NCBI GenBank assembly: GCA_034509735.1
Contig: JACGWO010000011.1
Location: 17,583,573 to 17,647,572 of the forward strand
Origin: Sesamum alatum
Taxonomy: Eukaryota > Streptophyta > Magnoliopsida > Lamiales > Pedaliaceae
Direction of reading: 5' to 3'
Length of the DNA stretch: 64,000 bases
This document shows, piece by piece, positions 11,688 to 22,409 of the stretch (positions are counted from its first letter, which is position 1; every line of letters starts with the position of its first letter). Under the pieces are notes generated by a model that was given only the letters and a program-made list of their open reading frames with translations, was not told the origin of the DNA and did no database searches. Made by a program: the position numbers and the translations under genes.

Positions 11688-13897
11688 TGAAAAAATCGAG
11701 TACAGCCCGGACGCAACGAAAGCGTAGAATGTGTAATTTAAGGCATAATTTTAAACGGATTCAAAGAGGTGCTCGCTTTGAAGTTCCAGGGCATTCGGTG
11801 TATGTCAAAGCATAAGTAAAGAGGAGAAGAATGCTGGACATGTGGCATAAGGAAGAAAATAAAAGATGCATTTAATATAAATGAAAACCCACCTTTTGTT
11901 CGTTGGATGTAGAACTGGTACGTGTGTTGTTCCTCTTTACATTTCTCGTTCCGTTCACTTGAGGATCTAAATTATAATTCATCTAATTTGTCCACACCAC
12001 ACTATGGAAGAGTTCTCTAATCTATTGCTAGATAGAAGTAGAGAGAAAGAGAAGAAGCAATCCAAAACAACACTGTTGTTTAGTGCCTTTGGAATGCTTT
12101 TATGTTCAATCCTTTCCAAAAGGTATGAACATGAAAAGGAGAATTTTTCAGAGATTTTTGAAGAGTTATTGCTGGAAAATTTCGTGCAAGTATGATGATG
12201 TTCAAGTTATGTGACTATTTTTATGTATGTAGAATTGTTGAATTCAAAATTCAACTTCTCTTGTTAACTTTCAAAAACAACCTACATACATACAAACTAT
12301 CTACATAACCATACACCATTATAACAAATAAACCACATAATGGCTAGCCAAATGTGCTTCAGATGTGGAGGATTTAATTCCTCTATCACTTACTATAACT
12401 TGCATTTTTCTATGGACTAGGACTACTAGTCTTGGACTTTTATTTGATCTAATTATATTAAGTCGAAACAAAGTCCATTGGACATTAATTAATCCAATTA
12501 ATCTCAATCCAATTGAGCCCACAAGTTTATTTAATCAAATTAAATAAACATAAGTTTAAACTCTAATTAATTGTTCAAATCAATTAATTAAGTCAGACCT
12601 GATAAATTATTCCAATTAATTAAAGGTTCTAGGCCCAAGAATCAACTAATCCAATTAATTAATTCTTGGACCATCCATCAAATGTATTTCTCAATAAATG
12701 ATCCAATCATTTATTTTCTCCTTGAATAAATTTAACTTAATTAAATCAATTCGTTTATTCTAGAATTAATTCCAAGGTAATTCTACCAATTCCATAGTGA
12801 ATTGTGTGTGACTCTTTAGGTTCACCATCAGTTAGACTTGGGCTTGCAACACATTTGGTCATTTAAATCCAATTCAATCAACTATTTTTCAATTAACCAT
12901 TAATCGAAAAACGCACGTCACCATGGGTGGCCGTCTAGCAACGGTCCATGACACTAGAGACCATGTGAATGTTGGCATGAACATTTAGGCTCCCAAATTC
13001 CATACGAGTACGGTCCTTCCATCATCCGTCTCGCGGTCTAAGTTTAGGGCATGAAATTGGATGTCGGTTCCCATCCTTGACTAGACAACTATGCTCAATA
13101 ACTCGAGACGTGTTTTCTCTATTGATCGACCTAGGTAACCATTTCCTACTCGACCAATTGCTTTGACCAAAGACTTGAAGAGCTTAAACCGTCTCAGAGC
13201 GCATAGGAGACTTGACTGTCATATACCGACAGGTGATGGATCCTATCTTGGAACCCACCGTCCTCACTGCATACTCCGACTGCACTAGATAAGGCTTATA
13301 ATGAATGCATCCCAGATACGGACATCTCTTGCCAAATCCAAGATACAACCATCATATGCATGTGACTAGCTGACTGCCATGGTTCCTCAAGTCCGAGGAC
13401 CAATCCCGTCCAATCAGAGCCGGGAATTCTAGTCATACCGACCAAGCCTCCAAGACTTCTATACGACAATTCCCACGAGTCAGTTCAGTCAGCTAATACC
13501 CTTGTCAACTAACCCACTAATATTACATAGACCTCCAACGTTTGTTACCGATGAAACACAACACTCATCCAATGAATGTAATCCTTACTGCAAGTCTCTA
13601 GGACCCTCGATGCCCTGTCTCGAGGTCCTCGACTTGGAACTTTTCAGATCAACCCTCAAAAGTTTTTTCATAGCTGCCATCCAGTCTGCAGCCCAACTAC
13701 ATGGGTTATCCAATTGGTCTGTGGGCATTTGTTGTGACGTTAAAATACCGTTTAACGTAATCAATAAGCACAACAAACACATAGTGGCATGGAAGAATAC
13801 TCACTATATTCATCAAGTCAATATTAGTTTAATAAAATATTGCTAAATAGTACCCAAAATCGCCAATCAATTGGCTTTTTCGTCACCTATTCTAACA
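11688..13897 (-). repeat. 5' LTR of the minus-strand element
   Basis: 2210 bp ending (on the plus strand) in TCTAACA, the complement of TGTTAGA. It has the full block order seen in 24718-26949. Confidence 0.87.
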
Positions 13898-13902
13898 GTT
13901 CA

Positions 13903-14010
13903 TACACTGAACGTTCAAGAATATCAAGGGAGCACCCATTGATCCGGATTTAATTGATTTTAATTTCTGAGTTTTTCACGCTTTCGCCGCGTTCGCCAGG
14001 CCAATCCATC
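13903..14010 (+). mobile_element. solo LTR of the Copia family, right part
   Basis: Continuation of the 6474-8593 LTR after the GTTCA duplication. The stretch with TTTTTCACGCTTTCGCCGCG resembles the LTR 3' ends at 19470 and 26910. Likely end near 14010 (CCATC, then ACTTT); the flank left of 6474 is ACTTA, an imperfect target duplication. Confidence 0.65.
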
Positions 14011-14919
14011 ACTTTATAGGATTTGGAAAATCGTTTGTCACTCAACTACTTGGTTTCATTATCATATTGTAAGTTTATCCCATTTTTATTCAATATTTAC
14101 CAATAGAAATAAAAGATGGCGGCATGTTCAAAGAAAAACATCAAGTTTTCCTTGTACAAAAATTTATAAGTTTGATCCTTTCCAAAATGAGATGTCACAT
14201 GACTTAAACTATATCATGTGGCAAAGTCTTAAAGGTTAAAGCACAAACCACGATTTTCATGGAAGCTTAATATGATGGTGAAAATGATAGGGCAAGTGTG
14301 GCATCACCTAATAATTTCAACAGTAGTAACAACCAGGATGAGTCTGCAAATATTATAGCTCGCCTGGGCAAACAAATCGTTTGACGAATTAGTAACACAT
14401 ACTGGACGGGAAACAAATTCTAAGCAAGAAGGGGTGGCTCGTGTCTTGTCAAAGATATAAGTTGGTTGATGAAGACAACTTGAGAATAGGCTGAAAATGG
14501 AAAGTTATTGAAATAATACTCTGCTTGATTCAAAAAGAAAAAACAGAAAAAAACAAAAACAAAAGGAAAAAAATCATGAAATCACTAATGGTAGTGAATG
14601 TGATTAAGCTTCTAATCTGCTCCACTAAAAGTATTTCATATGGCTGAAATGTTGAAATTTCTTTACCTCGTCCAGAGTGGCTAAGCTACACATACTCCTA
14701 ATCCGCATGAGTATAAACTATGAACGACCCTCCCCTCTCCAAATAAATACTTTGTCTTTTTTCTTTTATCTGTGTAATGACTTGATCCTCTTAACGAGGT
14801 ACGTAGGCAACTTGAATATTTCTAAGTTTAGTCATAACATTTAAAGTAATTTTTTATTTCTCATAGGAAGTTGTCAAAAATGAGGAATATTGAAGCATGT
14901 CCAAAGATTGCAAGATAAA

Positions 14920-14920
<1 letters not shown>

Positions 14921-14955
<35 letters not shown>
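14921..14955. repeat. (TA)n microsatellite
   Basis: About 17 TA units with one TG interruption. Confidence 0.85.
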
Positions 14956-15164
14956 TAGCTTCTATTATGCAATTTCAAATATAAACTAGGGGTATTCAAT
15001 AAAATCGTCGAGCCGCCCCAACTTGTCGGCCCAACCCAAACCGCATTGCAATTAGCATACTAAAGGTGGGTTGGGTTGGTCTTGGGCTAATAAAAAAGAT
15101 CACATTTTTAGCAATCGGGTTGATTTTATGTGTACGTAGACCGCATAAATCGTGTTCAACTACG

Positions 15165-15239
<75 letters not shown>
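15165..15239. repeat. (ATA)n microsatellite, 25 units
   Basis: 75 bp of perfect ATA/TAA repeat. It produces poly-Ile open frames on both strands that are not genes. Confidence 0.97.
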
Positions 15240-15364
15240 TATTGGACTTTTCTTATATGTTTATACAAAAGCTCTGATAATACATAAACTAATATTAAAG
15301 ACAATAATAACAATTAAGATTTTCTATTGCGTATTATATAATATATATATATATAAATAAATAT

Positions 15365-17499
15365 GTAATTAGTCAATTAATTAACTAATTCTTGGTTATT
15401 GGTTAATCTTCTATTGATTAGTTGTTTTGTAATCTATTTTTACCAATTTCTTTCATTGTAATCAACAATATGAATAAAGTAAATTCATTGGGCCATATTT
15501 GTCCGTATTTGCTTACTGCTCCATATGCCTGTTACAGACAAAGCCCACAAACCATCTAGCACAACCAATCAGTTTGTCTTGTGCATGTGATGCCATTTTT
15601 TTGAAACCAACTTCCGAGGGTTGGGTTTGAAATGTTTCAAATCGAGAACCTTCGAGACAGGGCGCCAAAGGTTCTATTGAGATTTTTGATGAGTGTCATG
15701 TTTCATCGGCATTCATGTGATGAGACTTGTGATGAGCTACATTCATGTGCCGACTGCCGAGTGCCGACCTTCATTGACTACAGACATGTGACGTCTATGC
15801 ACTTCTATGGGTGGTTGACAAGGAATGGTCAAGCCAGTTGAATTGACATACGAGGAATTGTCATATGAAAGCCCTTGTGACTTGGTCGGTATGACTCGAA
15901 CTCCTTGACTTCGACAGTATAGGATTTAGTCCTCCGACTTGAGGATCCACAGTAGTCCCATGCTTGGGCTGGCTATACCTAGGTCTTGGCAAAAGATAAT
16001 CACGTGCTGACGTGGTTATCATAAGCCTTGTTCTAATGCAGTCGACACACGTATAGGGGCTAGTGAGATCCAAGATATAATCCACCGCCTATCATGAGGT
16101 GATAGGAATCTCCTATGCGCTCTAAACCGTGTTGCACTCCAAAAGTTTGTGCCACAGCTGACAGTCGAATAGGAAAGGGATTTCCTATGTTGACCAATGG
16201 AGAAACACGGCTAGGGTTACTAGTTGTCTAGTCTGGAATGGGACCGATGACCAATTCCATACCCCAGACTAAGAACGGCAGATGACTGATGGAAGGACCG
16301 TGCCAGTATATACTCGAGAGCCTAAAAGTTCATGCCATATTCATACTCTCTAGTATGGACCGTTGCTAGACGGTCACCCATGGTAACGGGTATTCCTAGA
16401 TTAAGTGTTAATCGGGAGTGATTGATTAAATGAGATTTTAATTAATATAGTGCAAAAAGTTTGCCTATTAAATTATGTCGAGACAAAAGCCCAAGTCTAG
16501 TTGAGGATGAATTTATAGAGTCACACACAAAATACTGCGGAAGTTTAGAAATTAATTCCTGAAGAAACACATATTTTGATTTTAAAAGGTTTAATTAATA
16601 TTGATTAAATAATGTGATTATTTAATCGGAGAGCTGATGTGATGGGAGGTCCAATAATTAATTAATGAGATTTAATGAGATTAAATAATTAAAGAATGGG
16701 ATTGATGTATTTAATATGATTAAATGAATCAAGTCATGGGCTTGCAAATTTATATGATTAATTTATGGGTTAGGCTTGGTGAAGTGTTGGGCTTAGAATT
16801 AATTTATGTTAAATTAAATGAGAGCCAGGTTGACTAGGACTAAGCCCTAGCCGCCACTTAGGCTTATGGAAAGGGGGGTTGGTGGTTTTTAGTCACATGT
16901 GTGTATTATATACATGATATGATTTTCGTTGAATATGATATCATGCATGCAAAGAAGGTCAATATTTGCATTCACCACCTCCAACCCCCTCACTCGGCCC
17001 TCTCCCCCTCTCATTCTCTTCTCTCCCTCTCTGATAAATTCTCCAAGATTGATTCTTAAACTAATTTCAAGAGAGCAAATTGAGAGCAAGATATACTGAT
17101 TCATTGTATAGTCTTGTGGTGTTTCTTCCAATTAGAAAATCATTTCTAACCCTTGAATGAGGAGAACTCATTTTCTCTAGCAAGAAAACGTGTACACCCT
17201 TCCGTTTGTGTGGTTTGGAAAATGTAGAGAGGCGATGATTGACGCCTTCCACGGACTACGTTTGAATGGGAATCAAAAAGCTCCCACCGTGGTTGTTGCT
17301 CGACTTTTGTTGAAAGGTAACTTCCATTTTTGATTTCAGCAATTTATATTTTACATTATTCCATCAATCTTTTTATTATGAGTGCTTGAATGCTCGGCAA
17401 TCAGGATCTGGTCCCGTGTTTAATGCATGTTTACTTTAATTTTATTTTTATCATTTTTGTTGCGTTGTATTGTTCTCGGGCCTATACTGTTTCCTTTCA
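15365..17499 (+). mobile_element. diverged LTR of the same Copia family
   Basis: From about 15600 it follows the family LTR: AACCAACTTCCGAGGGTTGG, the GACTTGGTCGGTATGACT block, the TAGACGGTCACCCATGG block, and the ACAAAAGCCCAAGTCTAGTT block. It ends TTTCCTTTCA at 17499. No primer site follows; LINE-like sequence does. The left edge is uncertain, and no target duplication was found. It may be a solo LTR or a truncated copy. Confidence 0.62.
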
Positions 17500-18392
17500 C
17501 AGCAATTCAGACATAGTGGTCTGTTATTTAATCTGGTCAAATTTTTTAAATTAATTTATGCCAAGGCAATCAAGATGGAGCAAAGTATGTTGTAACAAAG
17601 GACTAAGTTGCAGTGGTTGAAAGAAGGAGATCAATGTTCCAAGGTTTTTTTCCAGAAAGAAAAGGCTAGGAAGTCCACTTAGAGAATTTCTCAATTCAGA
17701 ATGAGCAAGGGGAGACTATTATTGAGCTAGGTAAAGTGGTGGCAGAATTTGTGGATTACTACAACGGTTTGTTAGGAGGAACAAAGGGGCAAGAAAGCTT
17801 CAACTTAGAGCACCTTAAGCCATGGGCTAAACACTGAGGAGGAGGTTGCACATCTTATTAGACCTATTCAAAAGGTTGAAATTAAAGAAGTTGTCTTTTA
17901 TATTAAGGAGGATAAAGCCCCTAGTCCAGGTGGTTTCTCTTCCAGCTTCTATAAAGTTGTCTAGCTAGTGATAGGCCAAGAAGTGGTGGGGCCAATTAAG
18001 AAGTTCTTCATATCAGGGAAAATCTTGAAACAAATCAATGCCAATATGTTGCCTTAATCCCCGAAGTTTAGATACCTTCTATTGTTGCTAACTACAGACC
18101 TATTGCTTGTTGCGATGTGTTATATTAGGCATCACTCATCTACTAGTTTAGAGAATGCAGGGGGTTCTAGATTGATCTCTTCCAATCAAAATGCTTTTGT
18201 TCTTGGAAGGAAACTTACAGATAATATTGACAAGATACAAACAAAGGCAGCTACCACCTAGGTGCACTTTGAAGGTGGATGTTAGGAAAGCCTATGATCT
18301 TGTAGAATGTGACTTCTTTTTGGATACCCTCAAGATGTTTCAGTTTCCACCTAAGTTCATCTTATGGATTGAAGAGTGCATTGTCTTACTGG
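17500..18392 (+). pseudogene. LINE (L1-type) reverse-transcriptase remnant, 5' part
   Basis: Translated in shifting frames it gives QWLKEGDQCSKVFFQKE, DKAPSPGGFSSSFYK, NYRPIACCDVLY, NQNAFVLGRKL and LKVDVRKAYDLVE, the ordered motifs of plant L1 ORF2 from the endonuclease-RT linker into RT. Stops and frameshifts are frequent. The endonuclease is absent. The sequence is cut at 18392 by the Copia insertion and resumes at 26955. Confidence 0.85.
18388..18392. repeat. 5-bp target duplication ACTGG (left)
   Basis: ACTGG immediately left of TGTTAGAA. The same five bases follow the 3' LTR at 26950-26954. Confidence 0.92.
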
Positions 18393-19501
18393 TGTTAGAA
18401 TAGGTGACCAGAAAGCCAATTGGATTGACGGTTTTGGGTTCTATTTAGCAATCTTTATTAAAGTAATATTGACTCGATGAATATATTAAGTATTCATCCT
18501 TGGCAGTATGCGTTTGTTGTGCTTACTAATTACGTTAAACGGCGTTTTAACGTCACAACAAATGTCCACAGACTAATTGTATAACACATGTAGTTGGGCT
18601 GCGCATTGGGTGGCAGCTATGAAACCAACTTCTAAGGGTTGGTCTGAAACATTCCAAGTCGAGGACCTCGAGACAGGGCATCGAAGGTCCTATAGAGACT
18701 TGCAATAAGGATTGCATTCATTGGATGAGTGTCGTGTTTCATCGGCGATAGACGTTGGACGTTTATGCAATATTAGTAGGTTAGTTGACAAGGGTGTCAG
18801 TTGACAAGGGTGTCAGCTGACTGAACTGACTCGCGGGAATCGTCATATGGAAGCCTTGGAGGGTTGGTCGGTATGACTGGAATTCTCGGCTCTGATAGTA
18901 CGAGATTAGTCCTCGGACTTGAGGAATCATGGCAGTCACATGCATATGAAGGTTGTATCTAGGGTCTGGCAAGAGATGTCCGTATCTGGGATACAATTAT
19001 CATAAGCCTTATCCAGTGTAGTCGGAGTATGTATTGAGGATGGTAGATTCCAAGATAGGATCCGTCACCTGTCAGAATATGACAGTCGAGTCTCCTATGC
19101 GCTCTGAACAATAGTGTTGTTTTAGAAGTGTTTCTTCTTCTTTTCTCTACTTCTATCTAACAATAGATTAGAGATCTATTCTATAGTGTGGTGTGGACAA
19201 ATTAGAGGAGTTCTATGTTGAATTCTCAAGTGAAAGGAAGCAGAAACGGAAAGGAAACAACGCATGTACCGGTTATACGTGTAGTAAACAAAAAGGTAGG
19301 TTTTCTTACATTTTCATGTATCTTTTTGTTTTCTTCCTTTAGCCACATGTCCATCATCTTCTCCTTCTTTATTTATGCTATGACAAACACCGAACGCCCG
19401 GGAACTTCAAAGGGAACACACCTTTGAGCCCATCTTATATTATGCTTTAATTAACGTTTTTACGCTTCCGTTGCATTCCCGGGCTGTACCCGATTCTTTC
19501 A
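18393..19501 (+). repeat. 5' LTR with 1.1-kb internal deletion
   Basis: Starts TGTTAGAATAGG and ends GATTCTTTCA. It matches the 3' LTR at both ends, but the part equivalent to about 25414-26545 is missing; the join lies at about 19107 (GCTCTGAACAATAG). A short duplication of GTGTCAGTTGACAAGG is present near 18788-18822. Confidence 0.9.
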
Positions 19502-19502
19502 G

Positions 19503-19515
19503 TGGTATCAGAGCC
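19503..19515 (+). promoter_or_regulatory. primer-binding site (initiator Met-tRNA)
   Basis: TGGTATCAGAGCC, one base after the LTR. This is the canonical priming site of many plant Copia elements for minus-strand DNA synthesis. Confidence 0.95.
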
Positions 19516-19766
19516 TGGTTCGGTGTTGTGGCTATAGGATTTACATATTATTATGTGTTGAGCATGTAGAACATGTTTAAAGTGCTTTTGGAAAGCTTGT
19601 TTATGGCTTTAATGCATGATAATATATGTTGAAAATATGTGTTAATTTAGCTTTTGAAATATTGGATATCCATGCATTTTTTGAGAATTGGATTTTCTGT
19701 AAATGCATGTTTATGTTTCAGTTTTATGGCAGAAATTTAAAAAAAAAAATAAAAATAGTGAAAAAT

Positions 19767-19985
19767 GGTGCCGGCCGCCCGGCAGGGGCAGCAGGCGCGC
19801 GCCCGCGCACACAGGCAGGGGCGCCTGCGCACGGTCGGCAGACGTGCGCGGGCGTCCGCCCGTGCGCGCTGCTGGGGTGCGCGCGCGCCTCTGCTGCTGC
19901 CCGCGGGCGGCCGTGCACGATGCTGAGTGTGCGTGTGCGCCGCGCACGGCCGTCTTGGACGGCCGGCCGACAGCACTGTTTTGTG
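19767..19985 (+). other. GC-rich block in the Copia leader
   Basis: Roughly 75-80% G+C by eye, in an otherwise AT-rich element, full of GCGCGC and CGGCCG words. The minus-strand relative has its own GC-rich block at 11245-11415 with matching edges (GACGGCC, then the TTTGTGCC-TTTTTTGCC stretch) but a different core. The five overlapping frames on both strands here reflect the lack of stop codons in GC-rich DNA. Confidence 0.85.
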
Positions 19986-20486
19986 CCGTTTTTTGCCGTT
20001 TTTTCGGAAAATTGGATTTTCCTGATTTCTTCTAGTTTTCTGAAATTATTAATTTTGGCATATTTTAATTTTAGTTAAATTTTATTTTTCTAAAATTATT
20101 TTTTATGCCTTAGATTATTTTGGAAATGGTTTCCAAAACAAAAAATAAAATGTTTGTTCATTGGATGTATAGTTGATATCCATATTTTTAATTGCATTAT
20201 TAATATGTTATTTTCTGCATTTTATTATGTTTATTGTTTCAGATATTGGATATCTATTTATAAATGCATGGGATGTATTTATATGCTTGACATGTTTATA
20301 TTAGATATAAATGTGTTTTGTTGTTGTTTATTTGATAAACAATAAGGATGATTACTACCCCTTTTTGACCTATGTATGGTTTAATTTATTGTTGGGTGAG
20401 GCCTGCGTGCCTCTTTGTTTTTTATTCTTTCTTTCGTTTTTAGTCTTGGAATAATAAGGCTTGCTTCCTCTCTATTAATGTACTCC

Positions 20487-20505
20487 CCCCAACTTCTGAT
20501 TGGGG
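20487..20505 (+). other. hairpin in the leader, followed by a T run
   Basis: CCCCAACTTCTGATTGGGG can fold with a six-pair stem, followed by GTTTCTTTTT. The minus-strand copy at about 10742-10760 has CCCCAACTTATGGTTGGGG with a perfect seven-pair stem. Confidence 0.5.
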
Positions 20506-21490
20506 TTTCTTTTTAAGTTGTAATGAGAGTAGATTAGGTTGTGAGGATTTATTTTATTAAATGTAAGCTTCCAAGGAGATGAAGGTCCGGTGGACGGAGC
20601 CCACGGTGGAAGGTCAAGAAGAACAAAGGAGGATTTTACAAGGCCCCATTAGAATGATAATGGGATGTAAAAATTGTAATAGTGTAGGCTTACCTTAGAT
20701 TGACCATAGATCCACTGCGGGCTTAGTGGATCACTTAGGAACGGGCTTGTTATCATCCTACAGGGGCGTGCTAAGCTTCTTTTGCATGTGTTTAATGTTT
20801 TAATGCTTTGATGTATGATGTGTTTGGAATGCATCTATTTACATTAAATGTTTAAAACTTGAGCATGCAAAATACTAATAATGATGAGTCTCGGTCTTAA
20901 TAAACTATAACTCTCACTTGGATGGTCCAAGTAAATATTAGGCCCAAAATGGAATTAAATCAAATGGTTTGATTATTCCAAGCCTTTCATCCATAACAAT
21001 GTAGTAAGGAAGCTACTTTCACCTATTCGTGGTCTCACGAGTCGTGGGACGTTTGGAATGGAAGAAAGTTGTGCTATTGTTATGAACAAAGGAATATGCT
21101 CCTATTTCCCTGTCTCACGAGTCGTGGGGGGCGATAGTTGAGATATTCATTTGGTTGATAGGTCGGGCCTAACGCTAAGTAACATAATTCGCTTGGAGTC
21201 CTTGGGATCATGTGAAGAGGCGAGGCAAAAAATCTTGGGGATCTCATTGGATGTGAATGGTATTGGATACCTCCCACAAAGCCTTTCCCATTTGAATCGT
21301 AAAAGCGGGCATGGAGAATTGCGTTTGTGGACTCCAAGCCCACTAGGAAATAATTTCCCGAAAACCCCACTTGAGAGTGGTGGGCGTTTTGAAGAAATAG
21401 TGGGAGGGGTTAATGACTAAAGACCAAGTCTTAACTTGAATTCAATATTATAATAATCTACTAAATTTCTGCTTTACATTTTGAATTTAG

Positions 21491-22409
21491 ATGTCTAAGA
21501 ATCCACTCGTTATAATTCTTGAGACTAATAAATTTGACCGGAACAAACTATAATAATTGGCTGCGAAATCTGAGGATTGTCCTAGATATCGAAAACCAGG
21601 CTTATATTCTGGATAAACCTCTTCCTCGGGTCTTGACAGAGGGGTCCTCGTCAGAAGAGCGTTTGACGTTCAATAAATGGCAGGAGGACAACCGCAAGGT
21701 CCGCAGCATCATACTGGCATCCATGACTAATGAGATCCAGAAACAGTATGATCGGTCGGACGATGTCAGCTCGATAATGCTGCGCATGAAAGATGTTTAT
21801 GCGGTACCGGACCGGCATATTAGATATGCTGGGACGAAGGCATTTTTCGGAGGTAAGATAACAGAAGGGTCGTCTGTACACCAGCATGGAGTGATGATGC
21901 TATCCCTAGTGGAGAAGGTCAAAGACCTTCGAGCTGATCTTGGAATAGAGACGTACATCGACGTGATCCTTCAGTCTCTTCCTCCCTCATTTGACCCATT
22001 TATCGTTGCCTATAACATGAATGGGCTTGAAAAAGACCTTCATGAGTTGATGAACATGTTGGTCCAATACGAGGCAACGATTGAAAAGTCTACGCTGTTG
22101 GTATTGGTGGGGGAGGCTTCGACCTCAAGAGCGAAAGGCAAAGAGGCCGGACGCTGGAGGAGGAAGAAGGGTAAGACAGAATCAGCCGCTGCAAGCGCAC
22201 AGAGCGCTCCTGTTGCCATGCTGGGCATGGGCAAAGGAAAGAGGAAGGCGGTTCGGCAGTCAAGGATTGCAAAAGATGTTTGCATATATTGTCGTGATAA
22301 AGGGCATTGGAATAGGGAGTGTCCTAAACTCCTCCCCAACCAAGGTACATTTGATTTGAACTTTAACATGATTATTATTCTACTCTTGGGTATTGGATAC
22401 CAGCTGTAG
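21491..22409 (+). pseudogene. Copia gag with one early frameshift
   Basis: The ATG at 21491 opens MSKNPLVIILETNK and then runs into a stop at 21551-21553; the frame that continues (LTGTNYNNWLRNL) is one base off, consistent with a single extra T near 21532. From there about 290 codons are open: a capsid-like domain (AYILDKPLP, FNKWQEDNRKVRSIIL, TYIDVILQSLPPSFDPF, ELMNMLVQYEAT), a basic stretch, and a zinc knuckle C-x2-C-x4-H-x4-C at 22281-22323 that would bind RNA. It is the only long open reading frame of the element. Confidence 0.85.

Larger units (their letters stand above)
8594..13897 (-). mobile_element. minus-strand Copia deletion derivative
   Basis: Both ends are LTRs in reverse orientation. 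The 5' LTR is 11688-13897 (2.2 kb), next to the primer site 11674-11686. The 3' LTR is 8594-9855 and lacks about its first 0.95 kb. The target duplication GTTCA is seen at 8589-8593 and 13898-13902. Between the LTRs only about 1.8 kb of leader remains, matching 19502-21390 of the plus element; gag, pol and the start of the 3' LTR are gone in one deletion. It cannot encode its own proteins. LTR-to-LTR divergence is clearly larger than in the 18393-26949 element. Confidence 0.88.
14011..15364. other. intergenic AT-rich DNA with microsatellites
   Basis: No gene is recognisable. The stretch carries (TA)n at 14921-14955, (ATA)n at 15165-15239 and (TA)n near 15331-15356. Around 15000-15130 GGGTTGGGTTGG faces CAACCCAAACC, which may be part of a small decayed element. 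Confidence 0.6.
19516..21490 (+). mobile_element. long non-coding leader of the Copia element
   Basis: About 2 kb between primer site and gag start. It contains a 200-bp GC-rich block (19767-19985), a CCCCAA/TTGGGG hairpin near 20487-20505, and many blocks shared with the minus-strand element (9856-11687). A frame of 150 codons runs through 19626-20078, but its coding value is doubtful. Confidence 0.75.

Noticed and set aside
15066..15313. Poly-Ile open frames
   Set aside because: Translation of the (ATA)n microsatellite.
19711..19976. Ala/Arg-rich minus-strand frames in the GC-rich leader block
   Set aside because: GC-rich DNA lacks stop codons in all frames; no conservation between copies on that strand.
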